Below are positions 34,774 through 42,596 of a stretch of 64,000 bases of DNA, in pieces. This DNA comes from Deltaproteobacteria bacterium (GTDB lineage Bacteria; Myxococcota_C; UBA6777), in contig SBHC01000016.1 of NCBI GenBank assembly GCA_006226375.1, forward strand, positions 1 through 64,000. The letters are read 5' to 3'. The notes under the pieces are model-generated. The model made no database searches and was not told the origin of the DNA. It saw only the letters and a list, made by a program, of their open reading frames with translations. Position numbers and translations under genes: made by a program. Every line of letters begins with the position of its first letter. Position 1 is the first letter of the stretch.

Positions 34774-34900
34774 GCGGAACCTCTCTTTCTATACATTCAA
34801 ACAAATAAAACGCCACGTGTGAGGGTTCTAGAGAAAAGACTACCCTCTTTTGAGGCGAAAGAAAACAGAACTGACACCATGAACAAACAAGGAACATAAC
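34774..34900. promoter_or_regulatory. Divergent promoter region cupin / SDR
   Basis: 127 bp between opposing starts. It is A/T rich near the cupin start. No consensus promoter stands out. Confidence 0.4.
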
Positions 34901-35875
34901 ATGGCTCGATGGTTGGCGCAGGGTTCAGACTGGTTGATGCGGCCGTTTCTGCCCTTATCTTATGGACAGGCCGGGTTTGCGTTGCGCAAGACAATCTTTG
35001 AACAAGAGGATCTGCGCGTTGACTTGTCCAACAAAGTCGCTCTCGTCACAGGTGCGAACTCTGGCATTGGCAAAGCGACTGCGATGGCTCTGGCAGAACG
35101 TCACGCAGAGGTTTGGTTGCTATGCCGAAACATGGAGCGTGCGAGCGCGGCCCAACAAGACATCGTAAAGCAGACAGGAAACGCGAGAGTTCATTGTGCG
35201 AGGTTGGACCTGTCTGACTTAAACAATGTGCGAGAGTTTGCTCTGCATGAAGCGCCGCCTGTGGTGGATATTCTTGTGCACAACGCTGGCGTGATGCCTG
35301 ACGAGCGGCACATCACCCACGACGGCCTGGAGCTTACGCTGGCAACCAACTTGCTGGGTCCTTTCTTGCTCACTCGTTTGTTGTTGGGTGCCCTAGAAAA
35401 AGCCGAACATGCTCGTGTGATCGACGTTTCCTCTGGAGGGATGTACACCCAAAAGCTCAACCTGGAGTGGATGGAGAATCCTCCTGAGCCCTTTGATGGG
35501 GTGGTCCAATATGCGCAAACCAAACGCGCTATGGTTCTCTTGAATCAGCTGTGGGCCAAACGGTACCCTCACCTGCACTTTGCAAGTATGCATCCAGGGT
35601 GGGTGGATACACCGGCTGTTGCATCGTCGCTTCCTCGCTTTTACAAGCTGATGCAACCTTTGATGCGTGACGCTGAAGGAGGCGCTGATACAGTCATTTG
35701 GCTGGCGGCTCGCAAGCATCTGAAAGGACCCAACGGAGCGTTCTGGTTCGATCGAAAGGTGCAATCTCCCTATCCGTTGCCCTGGACACGTGAGTCGAAG
35801 GAGACCCGACAGATGCTATGGTCCTGGTGTGAACATCATGTGGGACTGGAAAACGTTCTCGCAAAAGCGGCGTAA
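34901..35875 (+). CDS. Short-chain dehydrogenase/reductase (DHRS12-like)
   Basis: The 324-residue protein has the Rossmann motif TGANSGIG (about residues 50-57), the structural HNAGV and the catalytic YAQTK with the Ser in DVSSGG. The N-terminal extension of about 40 residues and the C-terminal region (PGWVDTPAV, FWFDRKVQSPYPLPWT) resemble DHRS12-type enzymes. It should use NAD(P) to oxidise or reduce an alcohol or ketone, possibly a lipid. AAGGAA lies 6 nt before the ATG. The region downstream holds remnants of a beta-propeller gene. Confidence 0.9.
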   Translation: MARWLAQGSDWLMRPFLPLSYGQAGFALRKTIFEQEDLRVDLSNKVALVTGANSGIGKATAMALAERHAEVWLLCRNMERASAAQQDIVKQTGNARVHCARLDLSDLNNVREFALHEAPPVVDILVHNAGVMPDERHITHDGLELTLATNLLGPFLLTRLLLGALEKAEHARVIDVSSGGMYTQKLNLEWMENPPEPFDGVVQYAQTKRAMVLLNQLWAKRYPHLHFASMHPGWVDTPAVASSLPRFYKLMQPLMRDAEGGADTVIWLAARKHLKGPNGAFWFDRKVQSPYPLPWTRESKETRQMLWSWCEHHVGLENVLAKAA

Positions 35876-35887
35876 AAGGAGATTGGG

Positions 35888-36254
35888 ATGGCGCAGGTAG
35901 CGACATGGAAACGCATCGTTCGATGGGGAGTTGGCAAAGCAAGTCGAGTTTGTCAGCAAGAAGCCTTTGAGCGATGGTATTGAAATCGACGACAAGAACA
36001 ATGTGTATCTCACGGATGTGGAGTATGGACGGGGCCTCTCGGTGGTGACTGCTGACCGCAAGTTAAAGACCGTTGTGCAAGACAAACGCATGATCTGGTC
36101 TGACTGCGTTCATATCGCAAAGGACGGCTCTATCTATTACACCGACAGCGCTATTCCAGCTTACCTGACAGAGTTCTTGACTCCACCAAGTCTTGCGACC
36201 CTGAAAGCCCATAGGCCCTATCGAATCTACAAGAAACAGAAACCGAAGCTATAA
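35888..36254 (+). pseudogene. Remnant of a beta-propeller protein (royal-jelly/gluconolactonase-like)
   Basis: A good start (AAGGAG before the ATG at 35888) opens a frame that stops after about 31 codons. In another frame, from about 35901 to 36254, lies a coherent sequence: SDGIEIDDKNNVYLTD, a DGSIYYTDS-type blade and a terminal PYRIYK. This resembles the last blades of major-royal-jelly or SMP-30 type propellers, but the first two thirds are missing. A separate short protein starting with TTG at 35931 (107 residues) cannot be excluded. I favour a gene broken by an internal deletion and frameshift. Confidence 0.55.
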
Positions 36255-36266
36255 GTCCGATGGAGA

Positions 36267-36899
36267 TTAAGCAGGTTTGTGGATGCGAGCGATTACGAAG
36301 TAGTGCCAGGGCCCAAAGGTGATATCGTCCGTGAAGGGGGTGAGGAGAGATACGTCCAGAGGGGTGACATGGAAAGCGTTGAGCCAGCGGCGCAATCCTC
36401 CACGCATAATGAACGGCGCGCCTTGGAAGTCGGCAAAATCGACAACCACCACTTGGCCTCCTGGAGCCAACTGTTCTACCGATCGTTCGAGGGCTTTGTG
36501 TGGGTCCTGGACCATTGTGAGGCAATACGAAAACAGGATGCGGTCGGGCGCTTCGTCGAGAAGGTCTTCGTACGGGGTCTCTTCGGCGAAACCCTGTCGA
36601 AACACCGCAAACGGACAGCGTTCTTTGGCAAACTCTAGCATCTTGTCGGAGGCTTCGAGTCCTCCATAGCTTGAGGAAGGCCGGGCGTTGTGAAGCTTCC
36701 GTAAATTCCAACCTGTTCCTGGCCCAACTTCAACCAGGCGCTCCCAAGGTTCTTTGAGCAGTTGGTTGTGCAAGGTTTCTCGACCAAACAGGAAGTACTT
36801 CCGGGTGAAGTCGTAGAACGAACGCGAAATCCCATAAAACTTGTTGAGGAAGTCGCGATGTTCTTGCCGGTTGTTACGAAGAGAATCAGTAGACTGCAT
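36267..36899 (-). CDS. btaB: Betaine-lipid methyltransferase BtaB
   Basis: The 210-residue SAM methyltransferase begins with a helix containing RSFYDFTRKYFLFGRE, which is characteristic of BtaB. Motif I is VEVGPGTGWN, then GGLEASDKML and a SYCLTMVQD motif. The C-terminal FADFQGAPFIMRGGLRRWLNAFHVTP also matches BtaB. The enzyme adds three methyl groups to diacylglyceryl-homoserine, giving the phosphorus-free lipid DGTS. Its ATG overlaps the stop of the btaA fragment as TGATG, a normal translational coupling. That partner is truncated (below), so substrate supply in this strain is uncertain. Confidence 0.87.
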   Translation of the reverse strand: MQSTDSLRNNRQEHRDFLNKFYGISRSFYDFTRKYFLFGRETLHNQLLKEPWERLVEVGPGTGWNLRKLHNARPSSSYGGLEASDKMLEFAKERCPFAVFRQGFAEETPYEDLLDEAPDRILFSYCLTMVQDPHKALERSVEQLAPGGQVVVVDFADFQGAPFIMRGGLRRWLNAFHVTPLDVSLLTPFTDDITFGPWHYFVIARIHKPA

Positions 36900-37189
36900 C
36901 AATGCACCACACAGTAGAAGTTGACACGACGGTACTGTCGGGAGAGAGCCTGCTCACTGGCCAAGTCAGACTCTTCCTTAATCAGTTGGAAGTGTTTTTG
37001 CATGCTCGTGTTCTCTGCGATGCACTGATCTTCGACCGAGCGAACAAGTACAACCCCACCGTCGCGACGGGTTCGGAGGATCTCTTTGAGTAGCTTGTCC
37101 TGTACGGGCACAGGCATCCAGTCCAAAGCATCACACAAGTTGTTGTGAGACCAGGTGTTCTTGCCCCCGCTGCCAAGCACGTCGAACAA
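36899..37189 (-). pseudogene. btaA: C-terminal fragment of btaA (3-amino-3-carboxypropyl transferase)
   Basis: These 96 codons match only the end of BtaA (DUF3419), including the block LCDALDWMPVPVQDKLLKEI and the last strand before VH. Full-length BtaA is about 400 residues. In-frame TAA lies four codons before the first TTG, and upstream sequence to 37670 holds no matching frame. BtaA transfers the aminocarboxypropyl group of SAM to diacylglycerol. The missing N-terminal domain should abolish that activity. Its junction with btaB retains coupling overlap, suggesting recent truncation. Confidence 0.75.
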
Positions 37190-37670
37190 GTTGCCGTGAT
37201 ATTAACTCATTTTGCTGCGCGATTATACCCCTTTCTTTCAAGGAACGATGTTACAACTTGCCCAAGTTCCTGTGGGAGTAACGTGACGCTTTGTGGCGAG
37301 CAGGTGACAGAAAAAGGTCCAGAATAATCCTTGACAAGCAGAAATAGCTTCCCCTATGATAGCTCGCGATCAAAGTGTAACAGAGTAAACTACTTCCTCT
37401 ACCTATCTCTGCTGTAAGATGAAGTACTTTCCTCTGGCACTATCTATCAAAAAAGCGCAGTGCTATCCAAGGTTTTGAGATGTTGTCTCTCTTGGTGCTC
37501 GTGCATCCCCTTGTCTTGGTTATGCTCTGCGTCCATACGGTTTTACTTCGAAGCTATCCTTTGCTGCTTTTTCTTGCTTGGGAGAGGGTGACCCTCCCCA
37601 TGACAATGGTGACTTGCGTCTTTGAGAAGGGTAGGGTTGTATAGCTTGGAAGTGAACGAGGAGCTATGCT
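37190..37670. other. 481-bp non-coding region between btaA fragment and PD-(D/E)XK gene
   Basis: No conserved frame is seen. It contains a near-consensus promoter on the plus strand (37331-37360). The region may carry the debris of the missing part of btaA, but I could not recognise it. Confidence 0.5.
37331..37360 (+). promoter_or_regulatory. Sigma70-type promoter (TTGACA-18-TATGAT)
   Basis: The -35 hexamer TTGACA (37331-37336) is perfect and the -10 TATGAT (37355-37360) differs by one base. The spacer is 18 bp. It points right, to the gene at 37671 with a leader of about 300 nt, or to an unannotated RNA. Confidence 0.55.
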
Positions 37671-38228
37671 ATGTGCCAACGTGTTTCTTCCTTTGCGCCA
37701 TGGAAGCCTTGGCTTTCGCCTCAAACCAGCCTGTATCGGTCTTCGCTGGAAGCACAATGGGCTACCTTCTTCCAACGTTGGGGTGTTCGGTTTCGTTACA
37801 ACCCTGAAGGGCTGGTAACGGGAGAATGGGATGACCTGCCCGATTTCTTTCTGCCTGACGCCAACACTTGGGTTGAAATACGTCCGGCCGGTCACCGCGA
37901 CGATTCAGATAGCATTCGTGACTTCTACGCCCCGTTTGTGATGGACACGGAGCAGTCCTTGGTTGTGCTGTTTGGTGCACCTGAAATACGCATTCCTGAA
38001 CATCAAGGTTGGGCGCTTATGTGCGCTGGAAACAACAAACTCAAACAATTTCCCGTTCATTTGCTTCAGTGCTCGGGCTGTGGTGGATTTGGCGCAGCAT
38101 CCTTCGGTTCTCTTGAAGCTCGCGCCAAGAAACAAGAAGCCTTTCACGCTATGATCAAACTCGCAACGTCGCCGCGTTTGCTTGAAGCTTATGAGGCTGC
38201 ACAACTTCAACGCGTGTGGGTTCAGTAG
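37671..38228 (+). CDS. PD-(D/E)XK-like endonuclease-fold protein
   Basis: The 185-residue protein has a start following GAGGAG. Residues about 23-35 (YRSSLEAQWATFF) give the first conserved Glu. LPDFFLPDANTWVEIRP (about 55-72) contains the PD and E-x-R of a restriction fold where Lys is replaced by Arg. This is a frequent bacterial pattern in small nuclease-like proteins of unknown target. A CSGCGG cluster (about 135-140) could bind zinc. Cytosolic, no signal. No methyltransferase or phage gene lies nearby, so it is not an obvious restriction enzyme. Confidence 0.68.
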   Translation: MCQRVSSFAPWKPWLSPQTSLYRSSLEAQWATFFQRWGVRFRYNPEGLVTGEWDDLPDFFLPDANTWVEIRPAGHRDDSDSIRDFYAPFVMDTEQSLVVLFGAPEIRIPEHQGWALMCAGNNKLKQFPVHLLQCSGCGGFGAASFGSLEARAKKQEAFHAMIKLATSPRLLEAYEAAQLQRVWVQ

Positions 38229-38273
38229 CTAGTAAGAGAGTAAGCTAGAGCAACGCTATTTGGTTTGAACCCA

Positions 38274-38450
38274 AGACACTCATCTTCCCATGTGGGAAGT
38301 GTTAGGTCACATCATCGAACTCAACTCCTCAAGACACTCGCAGTACAACATGTGAGGAAGTGCTCTATACCCCTAGCCTTTCGTTGTACGCTAACCACGT
38401 ACATGGTGTTGTTCTGTCGGCCACGTCTTGACCTAACACTTCCCATTTTT
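38274..38450. repeat. Structured inverted-repeat element
   Basis: GGGAAGTGTTAGGTCA at 38294-38309 is repeated as its exact complement at 38429-38444 (16 bp, 119-nt interior). Inside, GTACAAC (38343-38349) and GTTGTAC (38383-38389) form an inner stem. The right arm is followed by ATTTTTT on the plus strand. The left arm also forms a local palindrome (CTTCCCATGTGGGAAG). The unit AAGACACTC...CATGTG...GAAGTG occurs twice at a distance of 57 bp. It could be a MITE-like element, a small RNA with terminator, or the 3' structure of the upstream gene. Confidence 0.6.
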
Positions 38451-38478
38451 TCTCTGTTTCCCCCCTGTTTTTTCGTGC

Positions 38479-38506
38479 AACTCCACCTTTCTCTTAGGGT
38501 GGAGTT
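38479..38506. terminator. 9-bp hairpin overlapping the HTTM gene stop
   Basis: AACTCCACC and GGTGGAGTT form a perfect 9-bp stem with a 10-nt loop, followed by TTCTGTT on the plus strand. The stop codon of the HTTM gene lies inside the loop. It can act for the plus-strand gene at 37671 or for both directions. Confidence 0.6.
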
Positions 38507-39852
38507 TCTGTTGGGCTCGGAAGTATCCACGTTTTTGGCGCCCATCCTCGGGGTTGCTTTGCCAAATCCACGTTGGGGTCAATGAAGCGCTTGCGACGTC
38601 GTCCATTAAGTGAGACGTAGGACTCTGCGCGAACTTTAACCTTGGAGTGTCCTTTGTTTTGGTAATAACGAACCAGCCAATGGGCAAACTGCAGAATCAT
38701 ATCGGGCTGGGTTTGCGTCATCGTGGCTTGGATGGGAGTCAAAAACTGACGCGGATAGACGCTCCACTTTTTCCCTCGGGTTGGGTCGGAGAGGTGATAT
38801 ACCAGATAGCCCGTTTTTTCGATCAGCATAACCTTCCACGAAAACCGGAACCCTTGCTCATGCCAACAAACGTTTCCCCCGTAGCCATGGTGACGAAAGG
38901 GTAGGGCGACCTGCACCAAGAAGAACAGACCCAAAGCTGCCACAGCGAACTTGGGCCAGGGTTTTGAGGAAGCTATCTTGTGCTTTAGCGTTGGCGCTTG
39001 GGGAAACCACGAAGCAGGAAGCCATCGACGAGGCCATGACGGGGGAAAAAAAACAAGGGTCAGGCCCACCATGATGTAGGGAAACATCCCCAGAAAAAAG
39101 AGCTTTCCGGTGATGGCGTGAAATCCAACAATCGCAAGATACGCAAGCAAGCGGGTTCGGCGCCATAGCAACCAGAAGGGAACGGTGAGATCAAAGACCA
39201 GCCCTCCCCAACTGAAGGCATAAGCCAACCAGGATTGATCCAAGAGAAAACCAAACACTGGGATGTCTGAGCGTGCTGCTAGCCAGGTCTTGAGTGGCTG
39301 TGCATGAAAGACCCAGTCAGACTTGATCTTGGCAACACCTGCAAAGAAATAAACAAAGCCAATTTGCAATCGTAAGATCCAGACGGTCCAGGCTGGGTAG
39401 GATGAACGGCGCAGGGAAGGGTTGCGCCATGCGTCGAAAGAACCAGCCCGGTGCAAGGGCAAAAAGATCATTAACGCGCTGAGCAAACTGATCAAGTAGT
39501 AGTGATTCAGATAGTACGACTTGTCGAGCAATTCGAGATAGGTAAAACCGAAGAAAAAGAGCACTATGCTCCAGCGATACCAAAAACCCAACGCGACGCA
39601 AAGGGCCAAGAGCGCTAGCGCAATGATGTGTACATACATCCCCCAACCTGGCCAGGGCTGAACCCAATCGAAGCCGTAGAATGTAAAATGGTAGGTGGGC
39701 TGGATGTAAAACTCATGGACCCAGCCGTTCCACAAAAAGCGAAGCGCGGCCACGCACATCAACAGGCCAAAGACAACTCGGAATACGATCAAGGAGGCTG
39801 TGTCGATGGGGGCTTGCGCTCGCGACCACCAGGAGTGAGGCTTTGTGTTCAT
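38494..39852 (-). CDS. HTTM / vitamin K-dependent gamma-carboxylase-like membrane protein
   Basis: The protein has about 452 residues from ATG 39852; a GTG at 39861 is also in frame. An IDTASLIVFRVVFGLLM segment starts a multi-span region typical of HTTM. The segment LLDKSYYLNHYYL is conserved in bacterial gamma-carboxylase homologues. About eight spans are visible to residue 330. The C-terminal soluble part resembles the carboxylase but lacks obvious catalytic identity. Bacterial members are found beside imelysin genes, as here. True activity is unknown; vitamin K oxidation or carboxylation of Glu is only a homology-based suggestion. Confidence 0.85.
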   Translation of the reverse strand: MNTKPHSWWSRAQAPIDTASLIVFRVVFGLLMCVAALRFLWNGWVHEFYIQPTYHFTFYGFDWVQPWPGWGMYVHIIALALLALCVALGFWYRWSIVLFFFGFTYLELLDKSYYLNHYYLISLLSALMIFLPLHRAGSFDAWRNPSLRRSSYPAWTVWILRLQIGFVYFFAGVAKIKSDWVFHAQPLKTWLAARSDIPVFGFLLDQSWLAYAFSWGGLVFDLTVPFWLLWRRTRLLAYLAIVGFHAITGKLFFLGMFPYIMVGLTLVFFPPSWPRRWLPASWFPQAPTLKHKIASSKPWPKFAVAALGLFFLVQVALPFRHHGYGGNVCWHEQGFRFSWKVMLIEKTGYLVYHLSDPTRGKKWSVYPRQFLTPIQATMTQTQPDMILQFAHWLVRYYQNKGHSKVKVRAESYVSLNGRRRKRFIDPNVDLAKQPRGWAPKTWILPSPTETPP

Positions 39853-39909
39853 GGAAGTCACAATGCTATGGGAGGATGGTGCGAAGTTAGGAAGACAGAG
39901 GGATGTTGG

Positions 39910-41067
39910 TTAGTCACCGTCGTTGTCACTGAAGGTTGTTGTGACGCCCAACAAGGCGACAACATCCGTAGAAAATGTGATTCGTAGCTGCTTTATGGCG
40001 TCGTACGCTGCCTGGACTTTGTCCTTGTTCTGGCTCACAGCCTCTTGCAGTGTTCCAGGGATCGCTTGGATGGCCTGGATGGCATCCGTAAATTCTTTCT
40101 GAATTTGCGTATCGGCGTCGGGTTTGCGACTCTGGATGAGAGCGCTGAACGATGTTGTTGTTGGTGTGGAGTCGCCACTCTTGTAGAAACGTTGCAATCC
40201 CTCCAGCAGCGCAAGGATCGATTCCTTGGAGTAGCGACTGTATGGCAGCTCTACACTTTCGGGTCTGGGTTCTCCATCGGACTGGGTTCCCATGGGTTTG
40301 CCGAGCTTTTTGTCCATCACTCCAGCGAGTTGGTAGATGAACTCATTGACAGTCTTGTTGACGGCTTTGAACGCAGGACCAATCGCCTGTCCCTCAAGCA
40401 CCGGGTCATCGTAAAACGACACCCATTCTGTGGAGGTCTTATCCTTCCAGCTTTTTTCGATCACCTCGGCTTGTTTGAGAATCGCTTCGGCCAAGACTGT
40501 GGCCAACTGACAGCGGCGAGAAGCTTTGTCTCCTTCTCCTTTGAGGGCTTCGACGGGTGCTTTGTCTTCGCTGCTCTTGGCGAAGAGAAGGTAACCTAAA
40601 GCTGGCAAACCGCGACGGCTGGCTCCCAGCTGATTCACATACGCTACATCCAAAGTGGTGCTGCCTTTGACTTCTTCTTCCACCGAGGCTGGCTTGGTGG
40701 GCCAGTAGTGAATGTGGCTGACTGTTTCTTTGTCGAGGGCTGGTCCAAACCGATACAACGCGACATGCTGCCAGGCTTGCACCGTTGTTTGCCAAGCCGT
40801 TTGAGCCTTGGTCAGGTTGGCTTCGCTGACGTCTCCACACAGCCCTTGAAGCTCTTGGTGCAATGCTTTGCTTTGTTGGGTGAAGGCTTCATACGCAGGA
40901 ATGACAACCTTTTGTGTGGTGTCTTGGAAGAGCTTCTCGCGGTCAAAGGCTGGCTTACTCTCTGAGCAAGCGTAGAAGTTCAGCGTTAACCCAAGGAGTA
41001 CAAGGCTGGAGAGCACTACCATCTTGAGCCTGTGAGGTATAGCGTATGGTGGGTTGAAAGTTGCCAC
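39910..41067 (-). CDS. Imelysin-family lipoprotein (degenerate GxHxxE)
   Basis: It starts at GTG 41067 following AAAAGGGG. The 385-residue product has a lipoprotein signal ending near FYAC, then a helical imelysin (peptidase M75) domain. The N-terminal helix AQTAWQTTVQAWQHV is characteristic. At the place of the M75 GxHxxE motif it has GLPALG, so the His and Glu are lost. Members are surface proteins linked to iron uptake; proteolysis is doubtful here. It lies 53 bp after the di-haem oxidoreductase gene and 57 bp before the HTTM gene on the same strand. Confidence 0.85.
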   Translation of the reverse strand: MATFNPPYAIPHRLKMVVLSSLVLLGLTLNFYACSESKPAFDREKLFQDTTQKVVIPAYEAFTQQSKALHQELQGLCGDVSEANLTKAQTAWQTTVQAWQHVALYRFGPALDKETVSHIHYWPTKPASVEEEVKGSTTLDVAYVNQLGASRRGLPALGYLLFAKSSEDKAPVEALKGEGDKASRRCQLATVLAEAILKQAEVIEKSWKDKTSTEWVSFYDDPVLEGQAIGPAFKAVNKTVNEFIYQLAGVMDKKLGKPMGTQSDGEPRPESVELPYSRYSKESILALLEGLQRFYKSGDSTPTTTSFSALIQSRKPDADTQIQKEFTDAIQAIQAIPGTLQEAVSQNKDKVQAAYDAIKQLRITFSTDVVALLGVTTTFSDNDGD

Positions 41068-41120
41068 GTTGTCCCCTTTTGGGTTGTTGGTCTTGTGCTT
41101 GGAATCGCTATGTACGGAGA

Positions 41121-42563
41121 TTAAAGCGACTTCAGAAAGGCGAGCAGAGCTTCTCGGTCTGCTTTGGGCATAGCTACAAATGTTTCTTGGGAAGCTTTGG
41201 CTTCACCGCCATGCCATAAGATCGCCTCTTGGACGTTGCGGGCTCGGCCGTCATGCAAGAAAAAGGTATGACGATTCACCGTCTTGGTCAGACCAATGCC
41301 CCAGAGGGGTGGGGTGCGCCATTCGCTGCCTGTCGCTTCAAAGTCAGGCCGCTTGTCCGAGAGCCCTTCACCCATATCGTGAAGCAACAGATCGGTGTAA
41401 GGGTAGATGGTTTGGTTGGACAATTCAGGCAAGTCGGTGACCGTTCCCGTCGTAAACTTGGGGGTGTGGCAACGGTTGCACTTGGCTTCGTAAAACATCT
41501 GCTTGCCGCGAAGCACTTGAGGGTCTTCCCAGTCACGACGTCCTGGAGGTGCCAACAGGCGTTGGTAGTTGACTACCTGGCGAATCTTTTCCTCGGGAAC
41601 CTCGGGAGTTCCTCCGCTCTTGGATTGGCTGCACAGCGTTTGCTTTTTGGTGCAGTTTTCGCTGGGAAACATCGGGGATGTGATGCCGATGTCGCCGAGA
41701 AAGGCGCCCGACGTTTGTTGCTCCAAGTTGGGTTGGTTGGCCTTCCACCCAAACCGTCCCATGACGGTTTTCTTTTGTTTGGCGTTCCACACTTGGTTGG
41801 GTCGCCCTGAGATGCCATCGCCGTCTTTGTCATCGGGGTCTGCCTGGGCCAAGAGTGCTTGCTCAGGGATCGCTTGCAACAGACCCAAACCAAACACTGG
41901 AGGTGCGACTCTCGGGGAGAACAGCACGTCTTTGTGCATGGGACCGTACGCTAGGTTTTTGAAGGTGTAGGTTGGTTTGCGAAGAGAATAGGCCTCTCCG
42001 TCTGCAAACGTTCCTGGGATCTCTTCGTAAGTGATAGAGACGTTTCCTTCAGGCTTGACTCCAAGAATCGAGCGGGTTTGTAGCTGGCCGCCGTAAGATG
42101 GCTCCGGGTTCGGCCCACCGTTGGGGCCTTTTCCTGGAATGCTCAATCGCAGCAGCATCGACAAGAGAGGCTCATTGGGCTCGGTGGGAGGTTGGCCTCG
42201 ACCATCCTTGAAGTGACAACCTGAGCATGAATGTGCGTTGAACAGAGGGCCAAGACCATCGCGCTTTTCGGTGGACGCGGGGGCCGTGACCCAGCTGCTA
42301 TTAAAGAAAGAGTTGCCCACAAAGAAGTCGGCCTTGTGCTCGGCTTTCATGTTCGCGAGCGTGTTGGCAAACGCGTTGCGGGTGAGGTCGAACACTGTCG
42401 TTGAGCCTCCTGCGTACTGTTCACCAGGCTCCGGCTGGGAGTAGGGACTGCCACAGCCGAGGAGTATTCCACCGCTCAACAAGGCGACGAAGCACAATCC
42501 TACGATCCACCTTCGCGTGTTGTTCTTGGGATGTGAGTTTGAAATGGGGGTTGGCTTGTTCAT
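41121..42563 (-). CDS. Di-haem oxidoreductase (DUF1111), lipoprotein
   Basis: The 480-residue product has a lipobox (ILLGC, Cys37) and two haem c motifs, CSGCH (113-117) and CNRCH (about 362-366). Blocks such as GLGPLFNAHSCSGCH, GRPNQVWN, GRFGWKANQP and EWRTPPLWGIG define the di-haem oxidoreductase family related to cytochrome c peroxidases (DHOR). The electron partner is unknown. It sits between two imelysin genes; this trio is a known genomic neighbourhood in Gram-negative bacteria. AAAGG precedes the ATG. Confidence 0.92.
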   Translation of the reverse strand: MNKPTPISNSHPKNNTRRWIVGLCFVALLSGGILLGCGSPYSQPEPGEQYAGGSTTVFDLTRNAFANTLANMKAEHKADFFVGNSFFNSSWVTAPASTEKRDGLGPLFNAHSCSGCHFKDGRGQPPTEPNEPLLSMLLRLSIPGKGPNGGPNPEPSYGGQLQTRSILGVKPEGNVSITYEEIPGTFADGEAYSLRKPTYTFKNLAYGPMHKDVLFSPRVAPPVFGLGLLQAIPEQALLAQADPDDKDGDGISGRPNQVWNAKQKKTVMGRFGWKANQPNLEQQTSGAFLGDIGITSPMFPSENCTKKQTLCSQSKSGGTPEVPEEKIRQVVNYQRLLAPPGRRDWEDPQVLRGKQMFYEAKCNRCHTPKFTTGTVTDLPELSNQTIYPYTDLLLHDMGEGLSDKRPDFEATGSEWRTPPLWGIGLTKTVNRHTFFLHDGRARNVQEAILWHGGEAKASQETFVAMPKADREALLAFLKSL

Positions 42564-42596
42564 CGTGCAGACCTTTTGTAAGCCGACTCTTGTCTT

